Positions 10,072 through 20,109 of a DNA stretch of 64,000 nt are shown here, piece after piece. The position numbers and the translations under genes were made by a program. The DNA is taken from NCBI GenBank assembly GCA_013365365.1, contig JABVXU010000130.1, forward strand, positions 62,001 to 126,000, read 5' to 3'. A model generated the notes under the pieces. It had not been told where the DNA came from. It made no database searches and saw only the letters and a list, made by a program, of their open reading frames with translations. Every line of letters begins with the position of its first letter. Within the stretch, counting starts at the first letter, position 1. The DNA is from Cruorifilaria tuberocauda. Its lineage: Eukaryota > Nematoda > Chromadorea > Rhabditida > Onchocercidae.

Positions 10072-10443
10072 CTAAAAACCTATAACTCTCTTTTTGATTT
10101 GTTTTGTAATAGGTATAGTAGATGGCTTATTTATACAATCCTGTCTACTGATAACATTTTTTTTACATCTGAGAAATTTAAGAACTTCATGCCTTCTTAA
10201 TTCTGATTCTTTTGCTACTCTCATGCCATGCTTTACCATGATATTGGCATGTACTAACACTTCTTTTACTAATTTTAGATCACTGTTCATCATTTGAACT
10301 AGTGCTTGGAATACTTCCACTAAAGTTAACCCATCAGCACTTATAACCTTGTTTTTTGTAAAATTAACAATTTCCTCAAGTTTATGTTCAGTGCTACTAC
10401 TTGGATTTGTAATAGTAATATAATTGATATTATGATCATCCAT
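10072..10443 (-). CDS. small protein of unknown function upstream of the DUF2610 gene
   Basis: A 123-codon protein that I do not recognise. It has a polar N-terminus (residues 1-20), a predicted helical middle (LVEVFQALVQMMNSDLKLVKEVLVHANIMVKHGMRVAKESELRRHEVLKFL) and a basic tail with KQIKKR. There is no signal peptide or transmembrane helix. It is the first gene of a two-gene minus-strand unit with the DUF2610 gene and diverges from the MidA-like gene with 84 bases between. A paired role with DUF2610 is inference from the stop-start junction only. Confidence 0.6.
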   Translation of the reverse strand: MDDHNINYITITNPSSSTEHKLEEIVNFTKNKVISADGLTLVEVFQALVQMMNSDLKLVKEVLVHANIMVKHGMRVAKESELRRHEVLKFLRCKKNVISRQDCINKPSTIPITKQIKKRVIGF

Positions 10444-10527
10444 AGTTAAAGACTATTGTAATAAGCCATTAAGTTTATACTATACAATATAAATACTCTA
10501 TAAATTTGTTTGTGACACAATAATTTA

Positions 10528-11585
10528 ATGTTTACTTGTGATATACTCTCTTACGTGTATAAATTAATTGATAAAAACCAAGGATCGATATCTATTAGTG
10601 AATTCATGAGTGCTGTCTTATACCATAAAAAATATGGCTATTACATGAATAGATCTCCACTTGGGAAAAATAGTGACTTTATCACTGCACCTGAAATTAG
10701 TCAATTATTTGGTGAAATAATTGCAGTTTGGGTAATGTATACATGGGAAAAATTAGGAGAACCACCAGAATTTTCTCTAGTTGAACTTGGGCCAGGTAAA
10801 GGGACACTTATCCATGATATAGCAAGAGTCACCAAAAAGTACAGCAATTTTTTTAGATCTATGGCCATTCATCTAATTGAAATCAGCCCTGTTTTACAGG
10901 AGATACAAAAAAAAAACTAAAAAAATTAAATGTTAATTGGCATTTGGATATTAGTAGCTTACCTAAGCAGCCAACTATTTTTTTAGCAAATGAATTTTTT
11001 GATGCTCTTCCTATAGATCAGTTTGTATATCATAACGGAGAATGGTATGAAAATAGAGTAGGGAAACGGAGTGATATGGTATCATTCCAGTGCTTAATAC
11101 TAAAATCCAGAAGAAAAGGATCTAATATTTCAATATCACCTACTAAGGTAACGAATATAAAATTTTTTAGTGGAGCAGTAATGGAAGTCTGTTCAGCTGG
11201 AGCTGAAATATTAAAGAAACTTGAAGAAAAAATAGTTAATAACAGAGGAGCTGCTATAATTATAGATTATGGGTATGTGCATTCTACGTACAGAAGTACT
11301 TTACAGTCTGTAGGACAACATAAGTATGTCAATTTTCTTGAAAATATTGGCAATAGTGATATTACTGCGCTTGTAGACTTCCAGGCATTGAGGGATTCAT
11401 TAAAACACTTGAATTGTGAAATTTTAACTCAAAGGGAGTTTTTATATCTTTTTGGTATAAAGGAAAGAATGCAGGTCTTAATGAAGAATGCAAACAATGA
11501 ACAGAAAGATAAGATCTTTAGTGAGTTTCTAAGGTTAACTGAAAATATGGGCACTCTCTTTAAGGTAATGTTAATTAGTAGTTAG
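10528..11585 (+). pseudogene. SAM-dependent methyltransferase, MidA/NDUFAF7 family, frameshifted
   Basis: Two adjoining frames together make one MidA/NDUFAF7-type (COG1565, DUF185) methyltransferase of about 350 codons. The first (10528-10920) carries the SAM-binding motif VELGPGKGTLIHD near residue 90 and ends EISPVLQEIQ. The second carries ANEFFDALPIDQFVYHNGEWYE and IIDYGY. The break is in a run of ten A at 10907-10916. Eleven A would keep the frame open and restore the family order EISPVLQ...WHLDISSLP. In mitochondria NDUFAF7 methylates a complex I subunit. Both halves keep good conservation, so the break may be recent, a sequencing error or corrected by polymerase slippage. Confidence 0.85.
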
Positions 11586-11622
11586 TAGCATTCTATATTG
11601 GGTTAAACGTAATAAAAATTCT

Positions 11623-12996
11623 CTAAGCAGCTAAAATCCAATATAACCTTTTTATACATTCATCTCTACCAAGAATTACCATTATATCTATAATACCAGG
11701 TGCACACATTATTCCTGTTATAGGAGCACGCAATGAATGGTACACATCACTCAGTTTAATGCTGTGTAGCTTTGAAAACTCTTTAATTTGAGAAAGCAAA
11801 AACTTTTTATTCCAGCTTTTATTATCAATCTTTGAAAGAAGTGATGCAAGCAGCTTAATTGTATTAAAATTTGATTTAACAGTCTGCTTCGCATTTTCGT
11901 TTAGATCAAGCGGCGGATCTTTAATGTAGAACTGTGCCAAATTTAGTAATTCAGTTAAGTACTTTGCTCTTTTTTTTAGTTCTGTTAGTCCTTGTAGTAA
12001 ATAGTTCTTTTTCTTGTCAGTTAGATTGTTTTTTCTAAGTATTAGAGTGAGAATATCTTCATTGCTCATATTATTAATATAATGATTATTTAAATATTCT
12101 AGCTTTTTAAGATCTAGGCGTGATGGTGAACGACTAATGCTTTCTAAATTAAACCACTCTACTGCTTGCTTATCACTAATAATTTCATCATCTCCGTGAC
12201 TCCAGCCAAGTCTCAGTAAGTAATTGCGCATTGTTTTCGGCAGTATTCCCATTTTTTCGTAAAAACAAATGCTTGTTGCACCATGCCTTTTAGACAGCTT
12301 ATTTCCATCTTCCTGATGAATAAGCGGCACATGAGCAAAGCGCGGAATATTAAAATCAAGAGCCTGATATATCAGTAATTGTTTAAAAGTATTAGTGAGG
12401 TGATCGGAACCGCGTATTATGTCAGTTATTCCAGCATCATGATCATCAACCACAACGGCAAAAATATATGTTGGAGTAGTGTTAGAACGTAAAATTACTA
12501 TATCATCAAATTGGTCACTATTTACTTTAATTTGACCGTATATTTTATCGTCAACAAGGATATCTTCTGAATCTGGGACCTTAAATCGAATAACAGGCTT
12601 TACATTATCTGCTATTACATTATCACAGATATGCTTATGTATCTTTCCTTTCTCTCTTATCTTTGCCTGTTCCATCACAACTGTATTTTCAGGACAATAA
12701 CAGTGATACGCTTTACCTTTCTTAACTAAAAGATTTGCAACTTCAATGTGCCGCATAATCCTTTTTGACTGGTAGACTATTTCTTCATCATAATTCATAC
12801 CAAGCCATTTTATCCCATCTATTATTGCACCAATTGCTTCCTTTGTTGAGCGTTTTCTGTCAGTATCCTCAATCCTCAGTAAAAACTTACCACCGTGATG
12901 CTTTGCGTAGAGCCAATTAAATAAAGCAGTACGAGCTCCACCGATATGTAAAAATCCTGTTGGTGATGGAGCAAACCTAGTAACTACTTCTGGCAT
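11623..12996 (-). CDS. gltX: glutamyl-tRNA synthetase
   Basis: A 457-codon class I synthetase. RFAPSPTGFLHIGGARTALFNW at the N-terminus contains the HIGH-type motif HIGG (17-20). EDTDRKRS follows, and the KMSKS-type loop is KLSKRHGATS near residue 235. Rickettsiales commonly carry two gltX paralogues, one of which may serve tRNA-Gln through the amidotransferase route. The sequence alone does not tell which this is. The gene is convergent with the MidA-like gene, 37 bases apart, and divergent from pccA. Confidence 0.96.
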   Translation of the reverse strand: MPEVVTRFAPSPTGFLHIGGARTALFNWLYAKHHGGKFLLRIEDTDRKRSTKEAIGAIIDGIKWLGMNYDEEIVYQSKRIMRHIEVANLLVKKGKAYHCYCPENTVVMEQAKIREKGKIHKHICDNVIADNVKPVIRFKVPDSEDILVDDKIYGQIKVNSDQFDDIVILRSNTTPTYIFAVVVDDHDAGITDIIRGSDHLTNTFKQLLIYQALDFNIPRFAHVPLIHQEDGNKLSKRHGATSICFYEKMGILPKTMRNYLLRLGWSHGDDEIISDKQAVEWFNLESISRSPSRLDLKKLEYLNNHYINNMSNEDILTLILRKNNLTDKKKNYLLQGLTELKKRAKYLTELLNLAQFYIKDPPLDLNENAKQTVKSNFNTIKLLASLLSKIDNKSWNKKFLLSQIKEFSKLHSIKLSDVYHSLRAPITGIMCAPGIIDIMVILGRDECIKRLYWILAA

Positions 12997-13371
12997 GTTT
13001 GTTTATTATATAGTGATGTGAATGATAATAAATAGGATTCATGTTTATAGCAATTTATAATTTCTTTATTCTAAAAAAATAAAGTTGTGTTTGTTTCCTA
13101 TAAACTTAGTGCATATCTGATAGAAGTTGTAATTTATTTTATATGGTGAGTAAGTAGAGGAATTTCACTACCTATTTTCGAAAAGAGAGCATTAGTTAGA
13201 AGAGAGTGTTAAGAGTAAGGTTAGAAAAGTAAAAGAAGATAAAAATACCATAGTAAATCTTAATGTTAAGTAACATTTAAAGAGTAGTTTAGTTATGACA
13301 TAGGTTTAGAAATTTCTTATTGTTGATAATGTATAGATTTGCTTTCTTAGCTTAAGGAAGTAAACTTGTGC
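12997..13371. other. intergenic region between divergent gltX and pccA
   Basis: About 370 bases with no frame of note. It must carry promoters for both flanking genes. AAGGAAG at 13354-13360 is the pccA ribosome-binding site. Confidence 0.5.
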
Positions 13372-15597
13372 ATGGCGAAAAAAAAGTACAGTAAAATTTT
13401 AATAGCAAATAGGGGGGAAATTGCTTGCAGAATTATCAGAACTGCCCATAAGATGGGCATATCTTGTGCATGTGTATATTCAGATGCAGATATAAATTCT
13501 GTATATGTAAGACAAGCAGACGAATCTAGGTATATTGGTCCTTCGCTTTCTTGCATGAGCTACTTAAGCATCGAAAAGATATGCAAAGCAGCAATTGAAA
13601 TGGGTGTACAGGCAGTTCATCCTGGTTATGGTTTTTTGGCAGAAAATCCAGATTTTCCTCGTGTTTTACAGAAACATAACATAGCCTTTATTGGCCCAAG
13701 TGCTGAAATAATAGAAGTAATAGCTAACAAAATAACAGCAAAAGAAGCAGCAAAAAAGGCTGGAGTCAATGCAGTACCTGGGTATGTAGGGAAAATTAGC
13801 AATGCTTCTCATGCAGCTAGCGTTGCTGAGGAAATTGGGTTTCCTATTATATTGAAAGCGGCTTCAGGTGGTGGTGGTAAAGGCATGAGAATCGTGAACT
13901 CCAGGGAGGAGATTGAGCTAGCATTTACATCTGCAACAAATGAGGCAGAAAAAAATTTTAATGATAGAAGTATCTTTATGGAAAAGTATATAGAGTTATC
14001 ACGGCATATTGAAGTACAAATTATAGCAGATAAGTATGGAAATGCAGTGTGTCTTGGAGAAAGAGAGTGTTCGTTACAAAGAAATAACCAAAAAGTAATA
14101 GAAGAAACTCCAAGCCCATTTATTAGTGATAAGATAAGGCAAGAAATGTATGATAAATGTATTTCTTTAGCAAAGGAAGTAGGTTATTTTTCAGCTGGCA
14201 CTATTGAATTTATTGTAGATAATGATCAAAATTTCTATTTTCTTGAGGTAAATACAAGATTACAGGTTGAGCATCCAGTAACAGAGTTTGTAACAGGAGT
14301 TGATATAGTAGAAGAAATGATTAGAATCTCCTGGGGAGAAAAATTAAGGTTCAGTCAAGATGATATCAAGCTTACTGGTTCTGCAATAGAAAGTAGGATT
14401 TGTGCTGAAGATCCATCTAGGAGATTTTTCCCCTCTAGTGGAAGGATAAAGTATTATGATAAACCAGATAGAGATTTTTCTATTCTAGTATCACGTGCTG
14501 GGGTGATACTAGGTAGTGGTGCCGTTGAGCTTTCACCAAAGCGGTCACCACGCAAAGATTTTGATAACTGCATAAGGATAGATGATGGGATTGTTGCAGG
14601 GTCAGAGGTTAGCGTATTCTATGATTCAATGATTACAAAAGTGATAACGTATGGGAAAGATAGAATAGAAGCAATCAGCAGAATGCAAGAAGCATTGTCT
14701 GAGTGTTATATAGAAGGAGTTGCAAATAACATAGAATTTCTAGAATCCATCTTTCATCATCCAAGTTTTGTTGCAGCAAAACTCTATACAAGATTCATTT
14801 CAGATTATTATCCAAATGGTTTCTATGGTGATTTTGTTACAGAAGAATATATTAAAATGTTTATTTTTACTGCGCTATATGTTTATTTAGAAAATGAGGA
14901 GAAGTGCTATTATAAAGCAGTAAATGAAACACCTTTAATGTCATTCCACCGTGTTGGGGAATCCAGAAAAAAAGAGTTGCTACCAATAACGACTACTCAA
15001 ATGGCAACTTGTGATACTAAGATGAGACATAGTAATATTGTATCAATATCTGATGATGTTGAGGTTACGAATAGCAGTGCAAGGGATTTATTTATAGTAA
15101 GAATAAATGACAATGAATACTCTGTAAATGCGAGGTACCAAAATAATGCATTAACAATGGTGTATAACCACAATATATACTCTGCAATAGGCAGGTGGAA
15201 ATTAAGTTATAGGTTGCTATGTGTAATAATCAATGCTGATAACGTCGTAACTTTTAAGGTACAGAGACAGGACAATAGACTCTTTATAAGACATGCTGGA
15301 ATGCAAGCTGAGTGTTATGTATTCAAACCTCACGTAGCTGAATTGGATAAATTCATACTTAGTAATAAGAAAGAAAGAATTGCAGTAGATGTTGTAAAAT
15401 CTCCAATATCTGGTTTGTTAGTTAAATTACATGTAAATGTAGGAGACCAAGTGGTAGTAGGACAACCTTTATTTATTGTGGAAGCAATGAAAATGGAGAA
15501 TATTATATGCGCTGAATCAGAAATGGTGATAAAACATATTCCGGTTCAAGAAGGGAACAATATACAAGTTGGTGATGTGATTTGTTTTCTTAAATAG
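13372..15597 (+). CDS. pccA: propionyl-CoA carboxylase alpha subunit (biotin carboxylase + BCCP)
   Basis: About 741 codons. The N-terminal biotin carboxylase domain begins [14 protein letters not shown] and includes the ATP-grasp loop [10 protein letters not shown] near residue 165 and [16 protein letters not shown] near 290. A middle linker domain follows. The C-terminal biotinyl domain carries EAMKMEN, with biotinyl-lysine near residue 705, about 35 residues from the end. This layout is typical of propionyl-CoA or acyl-CoA carboxylase alpha chains. The beta subunit is not in the window. The ATG at 13372 is preferred, although a TTG at 13366 sits at slightly better spacing from AAGGAAG. The last 52 bases overlap the convergent ctaA gene. 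Confidence 0.94.
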   Translation: MAKKKYSKILIANRGEIACRIIRTAHKMGISCACVYSDADINSVYVRQADESRYIGPSLSCMSYLSIEKICKAAIEMGVQAVHPGYGFLAENPDFPRVLQKHNIAFIGPSAEIIEVIANKITAKEAAKKAGVNAVPGYVGKISNASHAASVAEEIGFPIILKAASGGGGKGMRIVNSREEIELAFTSATNEAEKNFNDRSIFMEKYIELSRHIEVQIIADKYGNAVCLGERECSLQRNNQKVIEETPSPFISDKIRQEMYDKCISLAKEVGYFSAGTIEFIVDNDQNFYFLEVNTRLQVEHPVTEFVTGVDIVEEMIRISWGEKLRFSQDDIKLTGSAIESRICAEDPSRRFFPSSGRIKYYDKPDRDFSILVSRAGVILGSGAVELSPKRSPRKDFDNCIRIDDGIVAGSEVSVFYDSMITKVITYGKDRIEAISRMQEALSECYIEGVANNIEFLESIFHHPSFVAAKLYTRFISDYYPNGFYGDFVTEEYIKMFIFTALYVYLENEEKCYYKAVNETPLMSFHRVGESRKKELLPITTTQMATCDTKMRHSNIVSISDDVEVTNSSARDLFIVRINDNEYSVNARYQNNALTMVYNHNIYSAIGRWKLSYRLLCVIINADNVVTFKVQRQDNRLFIRHAGMQAECYVFKPHVAELDKFILSNKKERIAVDVVKSPISGLLVKLHVNVGDQVVVGQPLFIVEAMKMENIICAESEMVIKHIPVQEGNNIQVGDVICFLK

Positions 15598-16841
15598 CAT
15601 AAAAAGTATATGCCTGATCCAAATAAGATAAATGAAAACATTTGATGAGCTATTGCAACAGATGTTGGCACATGCAGCAATAAAGTAACCGTTCCTAAGG
15701 TTATCTGAATGATAACTGAGAGTAGCATAACATATACTGGTTTTGTGCTGATGTTTTTTATTGTGAGTATTATTGTCAGAACTAATATTAATAATGCTAG
15801 TACTCGGTGTATAAATTGCACTGTCACTACATTTTCAAAGAAATTGGTCCATATAGGCTGCAAGGAAAATAAATTTTCTGGAACGATTCGCTTATTCATT
15901 AGTGGAAAGGTGTTGTAAATTAGCCCAGCATTTAGCCCCGCAACAAAAGCTCCGAAGGCTATTTGCATAGCAATTAGGATCAAAATAAGTATTGTACAAT
16001 ATGTACTATAATTAGTAAAACGGAACCCTGTTACATGAGTATATGATACATGACTGTACTTGTGCCTACCTTTGAAGATGAATTGTACAGTAACTTGTTT
16101 CATTTCAATGCTTGGCACTGAAATCCAGCTTTTATTATGTAGACGGTTAATGTATTGATTTAAGATTAAATTTTCTAAGTTCCAGTGTCTAGATACTGAT
16201 GTGGTACCCCCCTTGGCAAAAATTACTCTTATATCACACTGTTTGTATAGTTGAGTGCATGACATTTTGGTATATATCTGGTAATCAAAAAATTGATATG
16301 ATAATAATGCGAAAATAGCAAGGGCTAATAACAAGTGAAGTGCAAGTCTGTAATGGCTAATATTGGGTTCAGAAACCAGACCACTTTTAACCATATACCA
16401 ACCAGCAAGTGCTTGCAATACCATAAGCAATAGTACTATAGATAACCTTATCACTGCTTTCTTAGATATTCTTTTTTTCAATAGAAAATATGTAAATGGC
16501 AGAGCAAAAGCTAATCCTGTTATCCTCGCAACTAGCCTGTGTATGTATTCTATTAAGTATATAATACGAAACTCTTCTGTACTAATATTATAGTTAAACA
16601 CTTTATATTCAGGCGTAACTTCATACTTTAATCTTTCTTGCAACCAATCTTGTTCGCTCAGTGGAGGTAATATTCCAATAATAGGGTTCCACTCTGTAAT
16701 TGACAATCCGGCTTTTGAAAGTCTAGTAACCCCACCAATCCCCACCATGAGGAGTACCATGATAGAACAGAAGGAAAGCCAAATAATTACAGATTTTGAT
16801 TGTTTTTGTCTCCTTGATGAGGATGAATAATAAGTTTTCAT
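15546..16841 (-). CDS. ctaA: heme A synthase (CtaA/COX15), carrying an in-frame insertion
   Basis: A 431-codon polytopic membrane protein that converts heme O to heme A for cytochrome c oxidase. Family marks: [19 protein letters not shown] at 37-55, IEYIHRL with a heme-ligand histidine at 101, HYRLALH at 163-169, [19 protein letters not shown] at 298-316, FIHR at 344-347 and AHQ at 399. Relatives are usually near 340-360 residues. The excess lies at about 188-275, between two membrane segments, and is made of a repeat element (separate entry) with no conserved family residues. Catalytic histidines are untouched, so the gene may still work. Its 3' end overlaps pccA by 52 bases. Confidence 0.93.
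   Translation of the reverse strand: MKTYYSSSSRRQKQSKSVIIWLSFCSIMVLLMVGIGGVTRLSKAGLSITEWNPIIGILPPLSEQDWLQERLKYEVTPEYKVFNYNISTEEFRIIYLIEYIHRLVARITGLAFALPFTYFLLKKRISKKAVIRLSIVLLLMVLQALAGWYMVKSGLVSEPNISHYRLALHLLLALAIFALLSYQFFDYQIYTKMSCTQLYKQCDIRVIFAKGGTTSVSRHWNLENLILNQYINRLHNKSWISVPSIEMKQVTVQFIFKGRHKYSHVSYTHVTGFRFTNYSTYCTILILILIAMQIAFGAFVAGLNAGLIYNTFPLMNKRIVPENLFSLQPIWTNFFENVVTVQFIHRVLALLILVLTIILTIKNISTKPVYVMLLSVIIQITLGTVTLLLHVPTSVAIAHQMFSFILFGSGIYFLCYLRKQITSPTCILFPS
16101..16220. repeat. palindromic repeat element inserted in frame in ctaA
   Basis: Two hairpins bound this element. The left one at 16102-16125 pairs ATTTCA with TGAAAT and TGC with GCA around TTG. The right one at 16183-16198 is CAGT-TCTAGA-ACTG with single mismatches, followed by a GTGGTACCCCCC tract. 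The left hairpin matches a sequence inside the gene at 17331-18755 with the same orientation and spacing. The element codes for the peptide [11 protein letters not shown] in the ctaA frame. It resembles the intragenic palindromic elements known from Rickettsia and Wolbachia; family assignment is from memory. Confidence 0.75.
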
Positions 16842-17330
16842 GTCGAGAAGAGCTGAGAATCTATGTAGATGATATAGATAGAAGAAAATACTGATACTGT
16901 ATAAAAGTGTAGTAACATCTTTTGCAGATTGACAGTTATTATTAAAAGAGTCAAGATTGATGAGAACAATAAAAATGAAGTAGTAAAAAGTATAAGTAAA
17001 AATTCAAAATTACTAAAAAGTTTAGATAATGAAATTTATTTCAGTTTAGTGTGTTTATAAAGTGGCCTGTGCTTTTTTAACTTGATAATATAAGTTTGCA
17101 TATATAACTTTGATCTAACATATTTCTTGTCTACTATAAATAAGTAGAACAGTTAGCAGTTTCTTTGATATTGTAGTATCAGAAATACTGATTAATGAAG
17201 AATATTAACCTTACAAATCATTACATACTTGTTGATAAAGCATCTCTAGTGAATCTAGCTTAACTGCTCTTTATAACTAAGTTAAAAAATGAAATAAAAT
17301 AAGGCATAAATAATTCTTGGTTGTTTTCAG
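16842..17330. other. gene-free spacer ctaA / glycerol-1-phosphate dehydrogenase
   Basis: About 490 AT-rich bases lacking a plausible gene, tRNA or clear terminator. The ctaA promoter should be within it. Confidence 0.5.
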
Positions 17331-18755
17331 CTACAACACTTTACTTTCTTCCATACAGTGAGCCAGATCAAGAAAGGTAAACCTATCTCTTACTGTAAAC
17401 GCAATACTGACCGCTTTGCAATACTGCTCTTCATCCCAACCTAGGTGTTCTGGTAAGTGTGGGATTGATAAATCTTCAAATATTTTCTGTAAGCGTTTTG
17501 CAGGCAACAGATTTTGCTTAATCAAGCTGGAAATATTATTCCATTCACTATGGATGACTTCTTTGATTCTTTGCTGTAGAATTTGCTTCTGTTTTAGGAT
17601 TTTCATGAATTCGGTATTACCGAAATGTTCGGCTAAGTCTTCTGACATCCAGGTAGTATGATGCTGATTCATCTTCTGAACTTTAGCACTTAATGTTGGA
17701 ATAATGCTAAAATAGTTTATTGGTTTAATAATGGGATTTTGTATTGATAGTATTTTTTCCTGCAAATTAGCCATGGTAATCATTGTGACAGCAATCTTCT
17801 CACCATGTAATGAGAAAGAATAATCCTTTGTCACCATTTCCATGGTATGAGCTATCATATGCTCCCCTTGACTTGCAGAGTAGCTGCCTTTTGAAATCGC
17901 CATTCCAAGCCCTGAAATAAGTAAAGCTTCCATAAGAAATATGGTCACTTTTTTGCTCCTTTTCGCAAGAGCAAGGTATTCCTTAAGTAAAATTTCCTCC
18001 AGATCACGAACAAGTGTAAAAGGTAATTCATTATATTCCGTGCCAAGCAATAGATGAGATAAAAGCCAATCAGCTTGTACTGTTGAACGACAAATAAAGT
18101 CTGCAAATCCACTTAACGTTAGACGAAGTGGTGCATTGGTAATTATATTAGTATCAATGCATATTGCCTTTGGAAGGTGTGCTACGAAAGATTTTTTATA
18201 TCCATTTGCTAAGATAGAAGCGTTTGCAGAAGTATATCCATTCATAGAAGCAGCTGTTGGAAAAGATATGTAATTTTTACCCTCAAGATAGCTTGCATAT
18301 TTACAGATATCGTTAACAGTACCACTTCCAAAAGCAACTATCAAGTCACTATCTTTTGACTTATTTCTGACTAAATCAACTGTTTCGAGAGATGCTGCTC
18401 TGTTCAGAGTCATTTCTTTGCACGGTATCATTCCATAGCTTGGTACTGGAATCCATACTCTTTTTTCTTTGATCTTAACGTTGGAGTTTTGAGATGATAA
18501 AACTTTAGAAGTATTCAAAATGACATATGGTTTTGCAATAGGCTTAATAACATTACTAGGAATAATTAAGTGAGAAATCTTGCTGAATATTTTCTTGCTC
18601 AAGAATTCTGCTGTATTTTCATCAGCAACTAAAAAAATATCATTTCCATATTGCATGCATATTTCATACATGTTATCAACAAGGTGATGACCTACTATTA
18701 CCTCCTTTATAAGAGTCTGTTTTACTTGGTGTAATATTTGTTTTAAATAATGCAT
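17331..18755 (-). CDS. egsA: sn-glycerol-1-phosphate dehydrogenase-like protein, with in-frame insertion
   Basis: A 474-codon member of the G1P dehydrogenase branch (EgsA/AraM) of the iron/zinc alcohol dehydrogenase superfamily. NAD-binding motif FGSGTVNDICKYA (141-153), FPTAASMNGYTSANASI (164-180), SGFADFICRSTVQADWLLSH and GSYSASQGEHMIAHTMEM supply the substrate and metal-binding histidines, and HGEKIAVT follows. These enzymes reduce dihydroxyacetone phosphate to G1P, the archaeal-type stereoisomer; a few bacteria also have them. Residues about 80-119 (including VWIPVPSYGM) are not family sequence and coincide with a palindromic repeat. Bacterial relatives are shorter by about that amount. 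The core is intact. Confidence 0.85.
   Translation of the reverse strand: MHYLKQILHQVKQTLIKEVIVGHHLVDNMYEICMQYGNDIFLVADENTAEFLSKKIFSKISHLIIPSNVIKPIAKPYVILNTSKVLSSQNSNVKIKEKRVWIPVPSYGMIPCKEMTLNRAASLETVDLVRNKSKDSDLIVAFGSGTVNDICKYASYLEGKNYISFPTAASMNGYTSANASILANGYKKSFVAHLPKAICIDTNIITNAPLRLTLSGFADFICRSTVQADWLLSHLLLGTEYNELPFTLVRDLEEILLKEYLALAKRSKKVTIFLMEALLISGLGMAISKGSYSASQGEHMIAHTMEMVTKDYSFSLHGEKIAVTMITMANLQEKILSIQNPIIKPINYFSIIPTLSAKVQKMNQHHTTWMSEDLAEHFGNTEFMKILKQKQILQQRIKEVIHSEWNNISSLIKQNLLPAKRLQKIFEDLSIPHLPEHLGWDEEQYCKAVSIAFTVRDRFTFLDLAHCMEESKVL
18424..18462. repeat. second copy of the palindromic repeat, inside the G1P dehydrogenase gene
   Basis: At 18429-18460 the sequence CATTCCATAGCTTGGTACTG and the following AATCCATACTC align base for base with the ctaA element's left hairpin: ATTCCA pairs with TGGAAT, with TTGG in the loop. 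It is also preceded by GGTAT. The gene's minus-strand frame reads it as VWIPVPSYGM, related to the ctaA peptide WISVPSIEM. The insertion's extent on the other side (to about 18520) is less certain. Confidence 0.7.
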
Positions 18756-18797
18756 AGAATGCTTACAATATAGTAATATCAGTATTTTAAAATTGAC

Positions 18798-20015
18798 ATG
18801 AAAATTGATCCAGTAGAGCTAACTAAGAAGTTAATTTCTTTTAGGAGTATAACACCAAAAGATGATGGAGCAATAGAGTATATAGCAAAAATTCTTAAGA
18901 AAAATGGCTTTAAGTGTGAGATTTTGGAATTTGGCAATAGCGAAGATAAAGTTAAAAGTCTCTATGCAAAATATACAAACGGAGTACCAAATTTATGTTT
19001 TGCTGGACATGTTGATGTTGCTCCACCAGGTCAGTTGAAAGACTGGGTATATGATCCATTCAACCCAAAAATTAGAGATGGGATACTGTATGGAAGAGGA
19101 GCAGCTGATATGAAAAGCGGAGTAGCTGCATTTATTGCCGCTATGGTGAACTTTATTATAGGGGAATTTCAGTTTAATGGTTCGATAAGTGCATTAATCA
19201 CCAGTGCTGAAGAAAGTATGGAGGAACATGGAACAAAAGCAGTTTTAGAATGGATGGAAAGTAAACAAAAAAAGATGGATTATTGTATAGTTGCTGAACC
19301 AACTAGTAGTGAGAGATTAGGTGATACTATAAAGATAGGTAGAAGAGGGTCTGCAACATTCAAATTAATTTGCTATGGAAAGCAAGGACACGTTGCCTAT
19401 CCAGAACTAGCTGATAATCCAATATATAAGATGATATCAATATTAAGCAAGATAAGAAACACTACTCTTGATAATGGTAATAAATATTTCCAGCCTTCGA
19501 GTTGTGAGGTTACTACTATTGATGTAGGAAACAGTGCTGACAATTTAATACCAAAATTAATAGTTGCAAGTTTCAATATCCGATATAATGATATGCAAAC
19601 ACCTAATAATCTATGTAAGTTAATTGATGAGATATGCTCTAGTATAACTAGAGATTATACACTCTCTATTTATAATAGTAGAGGTGTTTTCCTTTCCACT
19701 CCTGATAAAAATACTAATATTATGCTCGACGCAATAAATAAAGTAACTAGTATTGATGCCAAAATGAGCACAAGTGGTGGTACGTCTGATGCCGCATTTA
19801 TCAAAAACATTTGTCCAGTAATTGAATTTGGCATGGTTAACAAAACTGCGCACCAGATAGATGAATGCGTACTAGTAGACGATATACATAAGTTGACTGC
19901 CATATACAAGGAGTTCATAAAAAATTATTTTCATTTCACCAATAAAATAGTAAATCAGATCAATGTAGTTAGTAATATTCCTGATAGCCCATTATTAGCT
20001 CAAAGTATATTTTAA
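18798..20015 (+). CDS. dapE: succinyl-diaminopimelate desuccinylase
   Basis: A 405-codon M20-family metallopeptidase that removes succinate from N-succinyl-LL-DAP. Metal-binding signatures are FAGHVDVAPPG (zinc-ligand His), GRGAADMKSGVAAF (bridging Asp), SAEESMEEHGT (catalytic and ligand Glu), VAEPTSSERLGDTIKIGRRGS and the C-terminal EFGMVNKTAHQIDE with the last His ligand. The tail after KEFIKNYF is about 25 residues longer than usual and not recognisable. It diverges from the G1P dehydrogenase gene with 42 bases between. It supplies meso-DAP synthesis together with dapD. Confidence 0.96.
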   Translation: MKIDPVELTKKLISFRSITPKDDGAIEYIAKILKKNGFKCEILEFGNSEDKVKSLYAKYTNGVPNLCFAGHVDVAPPGQLKDWVYDPFNPKIRDGILYGRGAADMKSGVAAFIAAMVNFIIGEFQFNGSISALITSAEESMEEHGTKAVLEWMESKQKKMDYCIVAEPTSSERLGDTIKIGRRGSATFKLICYGKQGHVAYPELADNPIYKMISILSKIRNTTLDNGNKYFQPSSCEVTTIDVGNSADNLIPKLIVASFNIRYNDMQTPNNLCKLIDEICSSITRDYTLSIYNSRGVFLSTPDKNTNIMLDAINKVTSIDAKMSTSGGTSDAAFIKNICPVIEFGMVNKTAHQIDECVLVDDIHKLTAIYKEFIKNYFHFTNKIVNQINVVSNIPDSPLLAQSIF

Positions 20016-20109
20016 GCCAGAATAGCAACTGGAAGAATTCTTGGGAGAAAAGAAAGCTTGTATGTAAATTTATCATGTTATAGAATAATATTATTTTAAG
20101 GTGTTAATT

